Origin: UBA668 sp041394605
GTDB taxonomy: Bacteria; Actinomycetota; Acidimicrobiia; Acidimicrobiales; Ilumatobacteraceae
Assembly: GCA_041394605.1 (NCBI GenBank)
Contig: JAWKHX010000019.1
Coordinates: forward strand, 28,681 to 92,680
Length of the DNA stretch: 64,000 nt
Direction of reading: 5' to 3'
A program made the position numbers and the translations under genes. Below, in pieces: positions 48,004 to 56,676 of the stretch. The stretch's first letter is position 1; the number at the start of each line of letters is the position of its first letter. The notes beneath the pieces are model-generated. The model saw only the letters and a list, made by a program, of their open reading frames with translations, was not told where the DNA came from and made no database searches.

Positions 48004-49794
48004 ATGATCCTCATCGACGCCGCCGACCTCGCGCCAGCCGTCCCAACCGGCCGCTGTTCGCCGGGGCCTGCTCGCTGACGGTGGCCGACGGCGACCGCGT
48101 GGGTGGTGGGCATCAACGGCTGTGGCAAGAGCACTCTGCTGCGCATGCTGGCCGCACGAAGCTCACCCCGAGGCGGGCGAAGTGCAGTGGGGCGGGGCGT
48201 CCGCGTCGGGTTCCTGCCCCAGCAGCCCGTGCTGCCGGCCGGCACCGTGCGTGAGGCGGTGGGTGGCGGTTGGCAAGGGCGAGGGCGATGCTGGATCGGC
48301 TGGGCATGGCCGGTCTCACCGATGCCCGCACCGACGGGATGCGAGGCGGAGGTCCAGGCCAAGCGAACCGCGCTGGCGCAGCTGCTGACCGGCGAGCACG
48401 AGGTGCTGATCCTCGATGAGCCCACCAACCACCTGGATCTGGATGCCATCCAGTTCCTGGAGGACTGGCTGGCGGCCTACGCGGCGGCCGGTGCTGGTCA
48501 CCCACGACCGGCACGTGCTGGACCGGGTGACCGCAGGTGCTGAGGAGATCGACCGGGGCAGTGCCTACCTGCACGTACCCCAGGGCTACACCGCCGGGTC
48601 GGGGTACGCGGCCTACCTGGCCGGGCGGGCCGAGCGGGAGGAGCGCGCCCAGGTTGCCGAGCAGGTGCGCCGCAACCTGGCGGCCCGCGAACTGGCGTGG
48701 CTGCGGCGAGGCGCGCCGGCGCGCACGGCCAAGCCGAAGGCCCGCATCGCCACGGCGACGGCGCTGGTCAACGGTCGGCCGCAGGCGGCGGCCCGCACCG
48801 GCGACCTCGGTGCCACGATGCGGATGGGCAGCCAGCGCCTCGGCTCGAAGGGCGTGGAACTGCGCGAGGTCGCCTTCACCTGGCCAGGGGGTCCCCAGGT
48901 GCTCGCCGGCTGCAACGTGGTGTTCGAGCCGGGCGACCGGATCGGCGTGGTCGGCCCCAATGGCGCCGGCAAGTCCACCATGCTGGACCTCGTGGCCGGC
49001 CGGTTGCAGCCGACGGACGGCACGGTGGAGCGCGGCGCCACGGTGAAGATCGGCTACTACGACCAGTTGGGCAGGGGTTGGACGCCGGCGTGCGGGTGCG
49101 CGACGCCGTGGCCGGCGACAAGGGCGAACCGTCGCTGGCGGACGTCACCCTCATGCGCCGCTTCTGGTTCGACGGCGACGCCCAGTTCGCCCCCATCGGC
49201 ACCCTCAGCGGCGGCGAGCGCCGCCGCCTCCAGTTGCTGCTGACGCTGGTGGAGCAGCCCAACGTGCTGCTATGGTGACCCACCAACGACCTTCTGGACC
49301 TGGACACCTTGCGGGCGCTGGAGGACTTCCTGGACGACTGGCCCGGCATCGTGGTGGTGGTCGGCCACGACCACCGGCTTCCTCGACCGGAGTCACCGAC
49401 GAACTGCTGGCCCTGGACGGCCGCGGCGGCGCGGCGTGGATCCGTGGCGGGGTGGCCGGGTGGCTGGCGGCTCAGGCGGCTGCGGCAACGCCGTCGGCCG
49501 AGCCGCCGCTGCGAAGGCGCCGGCCGCAGGCGCACCGGCGTCCCGCGCCCCGAAGCCGGCCGGAGGGCGCAGCCCGTCCACCGTGCGGCGCCAACTGGGG
49601 CAGGCAGGCGCGAGCTGACGGCCGCCACCGAACGCCGTGATGCCCGGTGGCAGAACTCGGGACGGCGCTGGACCACCGTGGATGGCCGCACTCGGCGAAC
49701 GCCTGGCAGCGGCACAGGCAAGCGGTGGACGCCGCCGAGGAGGCCTGGTTGACGCTGGCCGACGGGGCAGGAGGTGCTCGGCCTCGAGTTGTGA
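48004..49794 (+). CDS. ABC-F family ATPase (Uup-like), many frameshifts
   Basis: Soluble protein with two ABC domains, no membrane segments. First domain: VGINGCGKSTLLRML (near 48103-48150), then EVLILDEPTNHLDLDAIQFL. Linker ARTAKPKARIATATALV as in Uup-type ABC-F proteins. Second domain: VVGPNGAGKSTMLDLVAGRL, then GTLSGGERRRLQLLLTLVEQ and DLDTLRALEDFLDDWPGIVV. A C-terminal coiled-coil-like part ends EVLGLEL at the TGA at 49792-49794. At least eight breaks are seen, among them GG to G near 48032 and 48155, TGTG to TG near 48100 and C5 to C4 near 48172. The gene is otherwise complete, so these are probably sequence errors. ABC-F proteins act on ribosomes. Confidence 0.85.
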
Positions 49795-49799
49795 GGGGC

Positions 49800-50366
49800 G
49801 GTGGCGGGCTGTGGCCCGACGGCGGCTGCCTCCAGGGCAGTTGCACGGTGCGGTGCGGGCCGTCCAACAAGCACTGCATCACCACCACGTCGTGCCACCG
49901 GCTGAACACCGGCCGACCTCGCGTTCGGTGCCCACCGGGAACCCGAGGCGGTCGTGGAGGGCGATGGAGGCTTCTCCAGTGGCGTTGATCCGGGCGAAGA
50001 CGGCGTGGAAGCCGGAATCTGCGGCCACCCGCAGCAACTCGCCCAACAGGAGCCGGCCGATGCCTTCCCCGTTGCGGTCGCGCCCGGACGTAGACGGAGT
50101 CCTCCACGCTGGTGCGGTAGGCGGCGCGGTCCTTGTACGGGGAGAGGAGCGGCGAACCCCACCACCTCACCCTGGGGGTCCCTGGCGGTCCACCGCGACC
50201 ACGGCCGTGAAGGCGCCGTGCGGCTGGCCAGCCAGGCCTTCTGGTCCTCAGGGTGCGGGGCTGGCATCGAGAACGTGGCCACGGTGTGCATGACCTCGTA
50301 GTTGTAGATACAGCGGATCTGCTCCGCGTCGGCGGGGGTGGCGAGGCGGAGGGTGACAGTGCCCAC
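49800..50366 (-). CDS. GNAT N-acetyltransferase, phosphinothricin-acetyltransferase-like, frameshifted
   Basis: From the GTG at 50366: VTLRLATPADAEQIRCIYNY, EVMHTVATFSMPAPHPEDQK, AWLASRT. It continues in other frames as GEVVGFAALSPYKDRAAYRT-like and SVEDSVYVRA, a degraded GNAT core, and VVVMQCLLDGPH. The succession matches bar/pat-type GNAT acetyltransferases of about 170 residues. At least four breaks; the true stop is not certain and may lie between 49800 and 49860, converging on the ABC-F gene. Substrate unknown; family members acetylate amino compounds such as methionine sulfone or phosphinothricin. Confidence 0.7.
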
Positions 50367-50449
50367 GACTGGCGAGGGTAGTGCCTGACCTGGGGCTTCC
50401 CGGTGGAGGATTCTCGCGAATCGCGTGGCCGCGCGTGGGGAGGCGCCGC

Positions 50450-50455
50450 TATGCT
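50450..50455 (+). promoter_or_regulatory. Candidate -10 element for tRNA-Thr/tRNA-Met/tuf
   Basis: TATGCT lies 32 bases before the tRNA-Thr gene in the 120-base gap that also carries the divergent acetyltransferase start. No good -35 hexamer is visible at the usual distance. Confidence 0.35.
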
Positions 50456-50486
50456 TGCGTCGGCTTGCGGTTCGCCGCGCCCCAAA

Positions 50487-50559
50487 GCCCTCTTAGCTCA
50501 GACGGCAGAGCAACGCCATGGTAAGGCGTAGGTCGTCGGTTCGATTCCGACAGAGGGCT
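50487..50559 (+). tRNA. tRNA-Thr (GGT)
   Basis: Acceptor GCCCTCT pairs with AGAGGGC. Anticodon arm ACGCC-ATGGTAA-GGCGT gives anticodon GGT. T-arm GTCGG-TTCGATT-CCGAC. CCA not encoded. 73 bases. Confidence 0.95.
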
Positions 50560-50570
50560 CGAGCACCGAC

Positions 50571-50588
50571 ACCCCGGTTCGCCGGGGT
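50571..50588 (+). other. UUCG-capped hairpin between two tRNAs
   Basis: Perfect 7-bp stem ACCCCGG (50571-50577) and CCGGGGT (50582-50588) closed by the very stable TTCG tetraloop, in the 40-base spacer between tRNA-Thr and tRNA-Met. Likely a processing signal or partial terminator of a polycistronic tRNA transcript; no U-run. Confidence 0.5.
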
Positions 50589-50599
50589 CCGGGCGCCCT

Positions 50600-50676
50600 G
50601 GCGGCGTAGCTCAGATGGTTAGAGCACACGGCTCATAATCGTGTGGTCGTCGGTTCGAATCCGACCGCCGCTACCA
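50600..50676 (+). tRNA. tRNA-Met (CAT), elongator type
   Basis: Acceptor GGCGGCG pairs with CGCCGCT, including a G-T first pair. Anticodon loop CTCATAA gives CAT. T-arm GTCGG-TTCGAAT-CCGAC; CCA encoded. It lacks initiator features (no mismatched 1:72 C-A, no three G-C anticodon pairs). Confidence 0.93.
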
Positions 50677-50727
50677 AATCCAACACCACCAGGTCACAGC
50701 GACCAGCAGCACAGGAGAGAAGCTCCA

Positions 50728-51911
50728 ATGAGCAAGGCGAAGTTCGAGCGCACCAAGCCGCACGTCAACATCGGCACCATGGGCCATCGACCATGGCAAG
50801 ACCACCCTTACTGCCGCGATCTCGAAGACGTTGGCGGATCGTGGGTTGGCTCAGTACACGCCGTTCGATCAGATCGACAAGGCGCCGGAGGAGAAGGCGC
50901 GTGGGATCACGATCTCGATTGCGCACATCGAGTATGAGACGGCGAATCGTCATTATGCGCATGGACATGCCGGGTCATGCTGACTACATCAAGAACATGA
51001 TCACGGGTGCTGCGCAGGTGGATGGGGCGATTCTGGTGGTTGCGGCCACGGATGGTCCGATGCCGCAGACGCGTGAGCATGTGTTGTTGGCTCGTCAGGT
51101 GGGTGTGCCGTACATCGTGGTGGCGTTGAACAAGGCTGACATGGTGGAGGACGAGGAGTTGTTGGAGCTCGTCGAGCTTGAGGTTCGTGAGCTGTTGAAC
51201 GAGTACGAGTTCCCTGGTGATGATTGCCCGGTGGTTCGTGTCAGCGCGTTGAAGGCCTTGGAGGGTGACAGTGCGTGGCAGGACAAGGTGATGGAGTTGA
51301 TGGCGGCGTGTGATGAGGCGATTCCGGAGCCGCAGCGTGATCTGGACAAGCCGTTCTTGATGCGATCGAGGATGTGTTCACGATCACGGGTCGTGGCACG
51401 GTGGTGACCGGCAAGGTGGAGCAGGGCAAGGTTCACACGGGTGATGAGATCGAGATCGTTGGTTTGCGTCCGACGCAGAAGACGGTGTGCACGGGTGTGG
51501 AGATGTTCCGCAAGTTGCTCGATGAGGTCAGGCTGGGGACAACATCGGTGCGTTGTTGCGACAGGACGAGAAGAAGGAGGAGGTGGGCGTGGTCAGGTGT
51601 TGTGCAAGCCGGGCAGCATCACGCCGCACACCAACTTCGAGGGTCAGGTGTATGTGTTGACCCCGCCAGTGAGGGGTGGTCGTCACAAGCCGTTCTTCAA
51701 CAACTATCGGCCGCAGTTCTTCTTCCGGACCACGGATGTGACCGGGACGATCCAGTTGCCGGAGGGCACCGGGATGGTGATGCCTGGTGACAACATCACG
51801 ATCACGGTCGAGTTGGGCAAGCCGATCGCCATGGACGAAGGCCTGCGGTTCGCCATCCGTGAGGGTGGCCGTACGGTGGGCGCCGGCCGCGTCACCAAGA
51901 TCACGAAGTGA
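50728..51911 (+). CDS. tuf: Elongation factor Tu, several frameshifts
   Basis: GTPase that delivers aminoacyl-tRNA. Starts MSKAKFERTKPHVNIGTMGH; the P-loop HGKTTLTAAI follows after a 2-base loss near 50788. Further conserved blocks: DMPGHADYIKNMITGAAQVD, VALNKADMVEDEELLELVEL and VFTITGRGTVVTGKVEQGKV. The C-terminal domain runs from about 51590 to the TGA, ending EGGRTVGAGRVTKITK. Breaks near 50788, 50960, 51365, 51530 and 51565-51595 fit lost single bases or lost TG/AT units. The middle uses many TTG, GGT and CGT codons, unlike the GC-ending codons of its own ends and of neighbouring ribosomal genes. Downstream of tRNA-Thr and tRNA-Met. Confidence 0.95.
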
Positions 51912-51921
51912 GGTAGGCGTC

Positions 51922-52074
51922 ATGCCGAAGAACGACAAGCGGGTGAAGATCACCCTCGAGTGCACCGAGTGCAAGCACCGCAACCACATCACCATCAAGT
52001 CAACCGGGAACGCCTGGGATGAAGAAGTACTGCAACCACGACCGCCGGCACACGGTGCACAAGGGAGACGCTGA
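51922..52074 (+). CDS. rpmG: 50S ribosomal protein L33, frameshifted
   Basis: Starts PKNDKRVKITLECTECKHRN with a CxxC pair. After two single-base losses near 52003-52020 it would continue STRERLGMKKYCNHDRRHTV and HKE, about 54 residues. As printed, the frame reads off into TGNAWDEEVLQPRP, which is not L33. The second metal pair is C and H rather than CxxC. Standard position before tRNA-Trp and secE. Confidence 0.9.
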   Translation: MPKNDKRVKITLECTECKHRNHITIKSTGNAWDEEVLQPRPPAHGAQGRR

Positions 52075-52137
52075 CCCTGGGCCCCGGCCCGAGGTCGTAC
52101 CTCCGAGGGTGGCTGGTAGCGTTATCGGCCGCCCCAG

Positions 52138-52211
52138 AGGGCAGTAGCTCAGCTGGTAGAGCATCGGTCTCCGACCGACGGTCAGGGGGTTCAAATCCCT
52201 CTGCCTGCCCA
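52138..52211 (+). tRNA. tRNA-Trp, damaged anticodon loop in this sequence
   Basis: Acceptor AGGGCAG, D-arm GCTCAGCTGGTAGAGC and a T-arm with TTCAAAT are clear. The anticodon stem TCGGT/ACCGA closes only CTCCG, where tRNA-Trp has a seven-base CTCCAAA-type loop, so two bases appear lost. The 3' end reads CTGCCTGCCCA for an expected CTGCCCTGCCA. Its place between rpmG and secE is the usual site of tRNA-Trp in actinobacteria. Confidence 0.75.
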
Positions 52212-52246
52212 ATCCCATAGAACCGCACACGGAACGAAACGGTCGC

Positions 52247-52538
52247 ATGTCACTGGACGATCTGAATCGAGAGCAGAAGCGCAGTCTGAAGAAGATGGGC
52301 GCTCTGAACGACCAGGGTCAGCCCGCGCCCCGGCTCCGGCTCGCCAGAAGCGAAACGAGCGTGTCGGTGCGGTGCAGTACGTCCGTGAAGTGCGTGACGA
52401 GATGCGCAGGTGGCCTGGCCCAAGTGGCCTGGTCCGCGCCGCTTCTCGATCATCGTGCTCGTCACGATGGTCATCACCGGCGTCGTGTTCGGCCTGGATT
52501 CGCTCTTCGGTGTCCTTTCCGGCTGGTTGTACGACTGA
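52247..52538 (+). CDS. secE: Preprotein translocase subunit SecE, frameshifted
   Basis: Small membrane subunit of the Sec channel. N-terminus MSLDDLNREQKRSLKKMGAL; after a break near 52335 the frame reads QKRNERVGAVQYVREVRDEM. After breaks near 52412 and 52435 come VAWPKWP, then RFSIIVLVTMVITGVVFGLD and SLFGVLSGWLYD with the single membrane segment. Intact length would be about 96 residues. The stop overlaps the nusG ATG (ATGA). Confidence 0.9.
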
Positions 52539-53232
52539 TGAACGACGAACTCACTCCCGACAACGACGACCTCGAGGTTGAGGAGGCCGTGCCCACCGAG
52601 GGCGGATCTGGACGCCAGCTTCGACCTCTCCGACGGCGATGCCGCCGAGGAGGCCGAGGACGAGGTCGAGATCATCGACGACCCGTGGACCCGCCCGGGC
52701 CAGTGGTACGTGGTGCACACCCAGTCGGGCTGAGAAAGAAGGTCACCGCCAACCTCTCCGCTCAGATCCAGAGCATGAACATGGAGGAGAAGATCTACGA
52801 GATCGTCATCCCCATGGAAGAGGTGGACGAGTTCAAGAACGGTCGCAAGCAGACCGTCCAGAAGAGAATCTTCCCGGGTACCTGCTGGTCCGCTGCCAGA
52901 TGGACGACGACAGCTGGTACTGCATCCGCAACACCCCCGGTGTCACCGGCTTCGTCGGCCAGAGCAAGCACGGCCGAAGCCCACGCCGCTGTCGCCGCGG
53001 TGCAGACGTTCCTGGCCGCCAAGGGCGACGGCACGGGCGGCATGCCCAGCCGCAAGCCCAAGCTGGACTACGAGGTGGGCGAGAGCGTCCGCATTGAAGG
53101 AAGGCCCGTTCGCCATTCGCCGGCACCATCGCCGAGATCAACGCCGACCACCTGAAGCTCAAGGTCCTCGTCAACATCTTCGGTCGCGAGACCCTGGTGG
53201 AGATGGACTTCAGCCAGGTCAGCAAGCTGTAA
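52538..53232 (+). CDS. nusG: Transcription termination/antitermination protein NusG, frameshifted
   Basis: An acidic N-terminal extension (MNDELTPDNDDLEVEEAVPT), typical of actinobacteria, leads to the NGN domain: QWYVVHTQSG, KKVTANLSAQIQSMNMEEKI, then FPGYLLVRCQMDDDSWYCIR. VGESVRI and AGTIAEINADHLKLKVLVNI then form the KOW domain, ending DFSQVSKL. Breaks near 52605, 52732, 52868, 52972, 53098 and 53118. Couples RNA polymerase to ribosome or Rho. All segments are present in order, so the gene is probably intact in the organism. Confidence 0.92.
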
Positions 53233-53258
53233 GCAGCATCCCAGAAGGAAACACAGTC

Positions 53259-53684
53259 ATGGCAAAGAAGAAGGTTGCTGCGATCGTCAAGATCCAGATC
53301 CCAGCGGGCAAGGCCACCCCGGCCCCGCCGGTGGGTACCGCGCTCGGCCCGCACGGCGTGGCGATCATGGACTTCGTCAAGCAGTACAACGCCGCCACCG
53401 AGGCCCAGGCCGGCACCATCATCCCGGTCGAGATCACCATCTTCGAGGACCGCACGTTCTCGTTCATCCTCAAGACCCCGCCCACCCCGGTGCTGCTGCG
53501 CGAGAAGGCGAAGATCGCCAAGGGCTCGTCGACCCCGGGCAAGGCCTCGGCCGGCACCATCGGTGAGGCCGAGATCGAAGAGATCGCCAAGATCAAGATG
53601 CCGGACCTCAACGCCTACGACCTCGAGGCCGCCAAGGAGCAGGTCCGCGGCACCGCCCGTTCGATGGGCCTCAAGGTGGGTTGA
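53259..53684 (+). CDS. rplK: 50S ribosomal protein L11
   Basis: 141 residues, full length. KKKVAAIVKIQIPAGKATPA, PPVGTALGPHGVAIMDFVKQ (the thiostrepton-site proline-rich region) and the C-terminal 23S-binding domain ending ARSMGLKVG. A good AGAAGGA ribosome site. No frame break in this gene, which marks the end of the error-rich stretch. Confidence 0.97.
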   Translation: MAKKKVAAIVKIQIPAGKATPAPPVGTALGPHGVAIMDFVKQYNAATEAQAGTIIPVEITIFEDRTFSFILKTPPTPVLLREKAKIAKGSSTPGKASAGTIGEAEIEEIAKIKMPDLNAYDLEAAKEQVRGTARSMGLKVG

Positions 53685-53773
53685 GCGGCACGTCTGCTCA
53701 CCCACATCCACATCACCAACCGCTCGTCCGGGATCACCTCGCCCGGCGGCGCTACCACTGAGGGAGACACACC

Positions 53774-54472
53774 ATGTCCGGCAAGAAGTTTGCTGACAAT
53801 GCCAAGAAGTTCGACCGCGACCAGCAGTTCACGCCCACCGAGGCGCTGGCGCTGGTGAAGAGCATGGCCAACGCCAAGTTCGACGAGACCGTGGACATCG
53901 CCGTCCGCCTCGGGGTGGACCCCCGCAAGGCCGACCAGATGGTCCGTGGCACCGTGGCGCTGCCCAGCGGCACCGGCAAGGACGTCCGCGTCGCCGTGTT
54001 CGCCGCCGGCGAGGCCGCCCAGGAGGCCCGCGACGCCGGCGCCGACATGGTGGGTGCCGACGACCTGGCCGCCGAGATCCAGGGCGGCAACTTCAACTTC
54101 GACGTGGCCATCGCCACCCCCGACATGATGCCGCTGGTCGGTCGCCTGGGCCGCGTGCTCGGCCCGCGTGGCCTGATGCCGAACCCGAAGACCGGCACCG
54201 TCACCCAGGACGTCGGCCGCGCCGTCGGCGAGTTCAAGGGTGGCAAGGTCGAGTACCGCACCGACCGCTACGGCAACGTCCACGTGCAGCTCGGCAAGGC
54301 CAGCTTCGAGATCGATGCGCTGGAGGCCAACTTCCGCGCCGTGCTCGAGGAGCTGCAGCGTGCCAAGCCGGCGTCCGCCAAGGGCCGCTACCTGAAGAAG
54401 ATCAGCCTCAGCAGCACGATGGGCCCCGGGGTCAAGGTGGACACCAACCGCCTGCGCCCCGAGACCGTCTGA
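53774..54472 (+). CDS. rplA: 50S ribosomal protein L1
   Basis: 232 residues, full length: AKKFDRDQQFTPTEALALVK, VDIAVRLGVDPRKADQMVRG, VGRLGRVLGPRGLMPNPKTG and a C-terminal LSSTMGPGVKVDTNRLRPET. Forms the L1 stalk and can repress its own operon. rplJ-rplL do not follow; the next gene is a convergent acyltransferase 29 bases away. Confidence 0.97.
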   Translation: MSGKKFADNAKKFDRDQQFTPTEALALVKSMANAKFDETVDIAVRLGVDPRKADQMVRGTVALPSGTGKDVRVAVFAAGEAAQEARDAGADMVGADDLAAEIQGGNFNFDVAIATPDMMPLVGRLGRVLGPRGLMPNPKTGTVTQDVGRAVGEFKGGKVEYRTDRYGNVHVQLGKASFEIDALEANFRAVLEELQRAKPASAKGRYLKKISLSSTMGPGVKVDTNRLRPETV

Positions 54473-54501
54473 GCATCGGCCCATCCGACCTGCGCGCCCC
54501 G

Positions 54502-56670
54502 TCAGGGCGTGCCGTCGAACACTCCCGCCGCCGACAGCTCGGCGTCCAGCAGTGGTGCCAGCGTCTGCGCGTACGTGTCCGTGAGGTGGCTGGGGTCGCG
54601 GTAGACCATCACCCTCCCCACCACCACCGGGCACGGCTCGCCAGGGCAGATCGCCGCGTTGACGTCCACATAGGCCACTCCGGGCAATTGCCGGGCGGCG
54701 AGTGCCATCGAGCCGCCGTCGTCCAGGAACCCGGCTGAGCGGGGGAAGGTGCAGGCGGTGAGGTCATCCCGGTGGGTGGACACGCACTCGGGCACCTCCA
54801 GCCGGGGTGTCGGTGTGTTGGCCAGTACGACCACCCGCGACCCATTGGCGGTCAGCAAGGGCCAACGGGCGACGTGGTCGGCAACGAGGAGCGGCAGGGT
54901 CTCTGCGTCGGAGTAGGCCCGGCCGTCCTGGAACACCCGCCGATCGGCGCCACTGATCAGCACGACGTCGGGCCGGGTGGCCAGCAACAGGTCCAGCACG
55001 CTGGTGTTCCACTCCGTGCAGGAGTCGTAGCTGCCGGCGTCGTAGAGATGCACGAGGCCGCTGAATGGGCACGCCGCTTTCGTGAGCACGCGGAGACGCC
55101 ATCCGTGTGCAGCAGCGATGTGGTCCACCGCGGTGATCCACTGGGCAGCCTTGGAATCGCCGACGAGGGCGATCTCCCGCGTGCTGCTGGGGTCGCCGAA
55201 CACGCAGTCCGGCACCGTTGCGGATTCCACGCTCTGCCGGCAGGCGGACATCTGCTCGGGGACGTCGCTGCGCACGCTGGCAGGGTCGTTGACGATCTTG
55301 TCGACCGTCGCCGGTTGGGTGAACGATGCCTGCTCGGCGGGTTCGTCGATGGCGAGGGCGCCCAGGTCGACCAGGCCGTCGATCACCGGGTCGGTGCCGG
55401 CAGTGGCGCTGGTCGCGGACGGTGTGCCCTCCGGGCGAGGCGCAGTGGTCAGCGCCGCCTCGATCGCATCGAGATCGGCCTGGGTCGCGGCATCCACCTC
55501 GCCCAGCCGGGGCGTGGTGACCACCAGGGCTGCGGTGGCAACGGCGGCGAGTGTCATGCTGCCGGCGGCCAGCAGTACGGCACGGCGCGGGGTGGCGAAG
55601 GCGGCGAGCCGCTGGCCCGGCTGTTCCACGAATCGGTAGCTGAGGGCGGCCGGGAGGATCGACGCCGCGACCACGGCCACCGACCACGGAACGGAGAGTG
55701 CGCCCCATCGGGCCTCGACGATGACCAGGAGTGGCCAGTGCCACAGGTACACGGAGTAGGAGATGTCGCCCAGCCGTACGAGTGGCCGCCACGAGAGCAG
55801 ACCACCGGGGCCGGCGCTGCCGGCATCCACACCGCCGACGATCAGCACGGCCGTCGCCGCCACTGGCAGCACCCCGACCCAGCCGGGGAACGGCGCGTCC
55901 GCCGGCAGCCATGCGGCGGTGATCAGCAGCCCGGCGAGCCCGGCCCAGGCGGCGGCCGCCGCGACACCGGGCGGGAGCGTGCGGCGCCGGCGGCGCTGGA
56001 GGTACACCGCGGCGGTGGCGCCGATGGCGAACTCGAAGCCGCGTGCACCGGTGTTGAAGTAGGCGCGGCCGGGGCTGACGCGGCTGAACCAGATCGACCA
56101 CGCCAGGGAAGCGACGCCCACGAGCGCGACCCCGATGCCGACCCGGCGGCCCAGCAGGCCACGCCGGTGGGACCCGGGTGGGGTGGCCAGCAGGAAGAGC
56201 GCCGGCCACACCAGGTAGAACTGCTCCTCGACGGCCAGCGACCAGAAGTGCTGGAAGGGGCTGGGCGCGGCCTCTTGGGCAAGGTAGTCCACCGCCCGCC
56301 CGGCCAGCCGCCAGTTCTGCACGTAGAAGGTGCTGGCCCAGGCGTCCCCGCTGATGGTGCTCCACCGCAGTTCCGGCACCAGCACCATGGTGGCCACCAC
56401 GGTGACGGCGATCGTGACACAGGCCGCCGGCAGCAGTCGGCGGGCGCGGCGGGCGTAGAACCTGCTGAGGCTGACACGCCCGGTGGTCTGGCGCTCGCGC
56501 AGCAGGATGCCGTTGATGAGGAACCCGGACACCACGAAGAAGGCGTCCACGCCCACATAGCCGTTCGGTAGCCAGGTGACGCCCGCGTGCCACAGCAGCA
56601 CGAGCGCGACCGCGAGCGCCCGGATGCCTTGGATGTCCGGCCGGAAGTGGCTGCCGTGTACCTGCTGCAC
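54502..56670 (-). CDS. Membrane acyltransferase of the OafA/YrhL type with SGNH domain
   Basis: 722 residues. The N-terminal acyltransferase-3 domain has about ten membrane segments: RPDIQGIRALAVALVLLWHA, YVGVDAFFVVSGFLI, FYARRARRLLPAACV, FQHFWSLAVEEQFYLVWPAL and ISYSVYLWHWPLLVIVEARW. The C-terminal extracytoplasmic part has SGNH-hydrolase features: IALVGDSKAAQWITA (serine block) near residue 495 and DPSHLTDTYAQ (Asp-His block) near residue 700. Such proteins O-acylate cell-surface sugars or lipids. Last gene of the minus-strand operon, 6 bases after the amidohydrolase, whose catabolic theme it does not share. Confidence 0.92.
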   Translation of the reverse strand: MQQVHGSHFRPDIQGIRALAVALVLLWHAGVTWLPNGYVGVDAFFVVSGFLINGILLRERQTTGRVSLSRFYARRARRLLPAACVTIAVTVVATMVLVPELRWSTISGDAWASTFYVQNWRLAGRAVDYLAQEAAPSPFQHFWSLAVEEQFYLVWPALFLLATPPGSHRRGLLGRRVGIGVALVGVASLAWSIWFSRVSPGRAYFNTGARGFEFAIGATAAVYLQRRRRRTLPPGVAAAAAWAGLAGLLITAAWLPADAPFPGWVGVLPVAATAVLIVGGVDAGSAGPGGLLSWRPLVRLGDISYSVYLWHWPLLVIVEARWGALSVPWSVAVVAASILPAALSYRFVEQPGQRLAAFATPRRAVLLAAGSMTLAAVATAALVVTTPRLGEVDAATQADLDAIEAALTTAPRPEGTPSATSATAGTDPVIDGLVDLGALAIDEPAEQASFTQPATVDKIVNDPASVRSDVPEQMSACRQSVESATVPDCVFGDPSSTREIALVGDSKAAQWITAVDHIAAAHGWRLRVLTKAACPFSGLVHLYDAGSYDSCTEWNTSVLDLLLATRPDVVLISGADRRVFQDGRAYSDAETLPLLVADHVARWPLLTANGSRVVVLANTPTPRLEVPECVSTHRDDLTACTFPRSAGFLDDGGSMALAARQLPGVAYVDVNAAICPGEPCPVVVGRVMVYRDPSHLTDTYAQTLAPLLDAELSAAGVFDGTP

Positions 56671-56676
56671 GGCCGG

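Noticed and set aside
48004..50366. True pseudogene decay of the ABC-F and acetyltransferase genes
   Set aside because: All motifs are intact in alternating frames with no stops or substitutions expected of decay, and the same lesions affect adjacent essential genes.
50728..53232. Programmed frameshifting in tuf, secE and nusG
   Set aside because: There are too many breaks, in both directions, without slippery heptamers or conserved downstream structures; these genes are not frameshifted in other bacteria.
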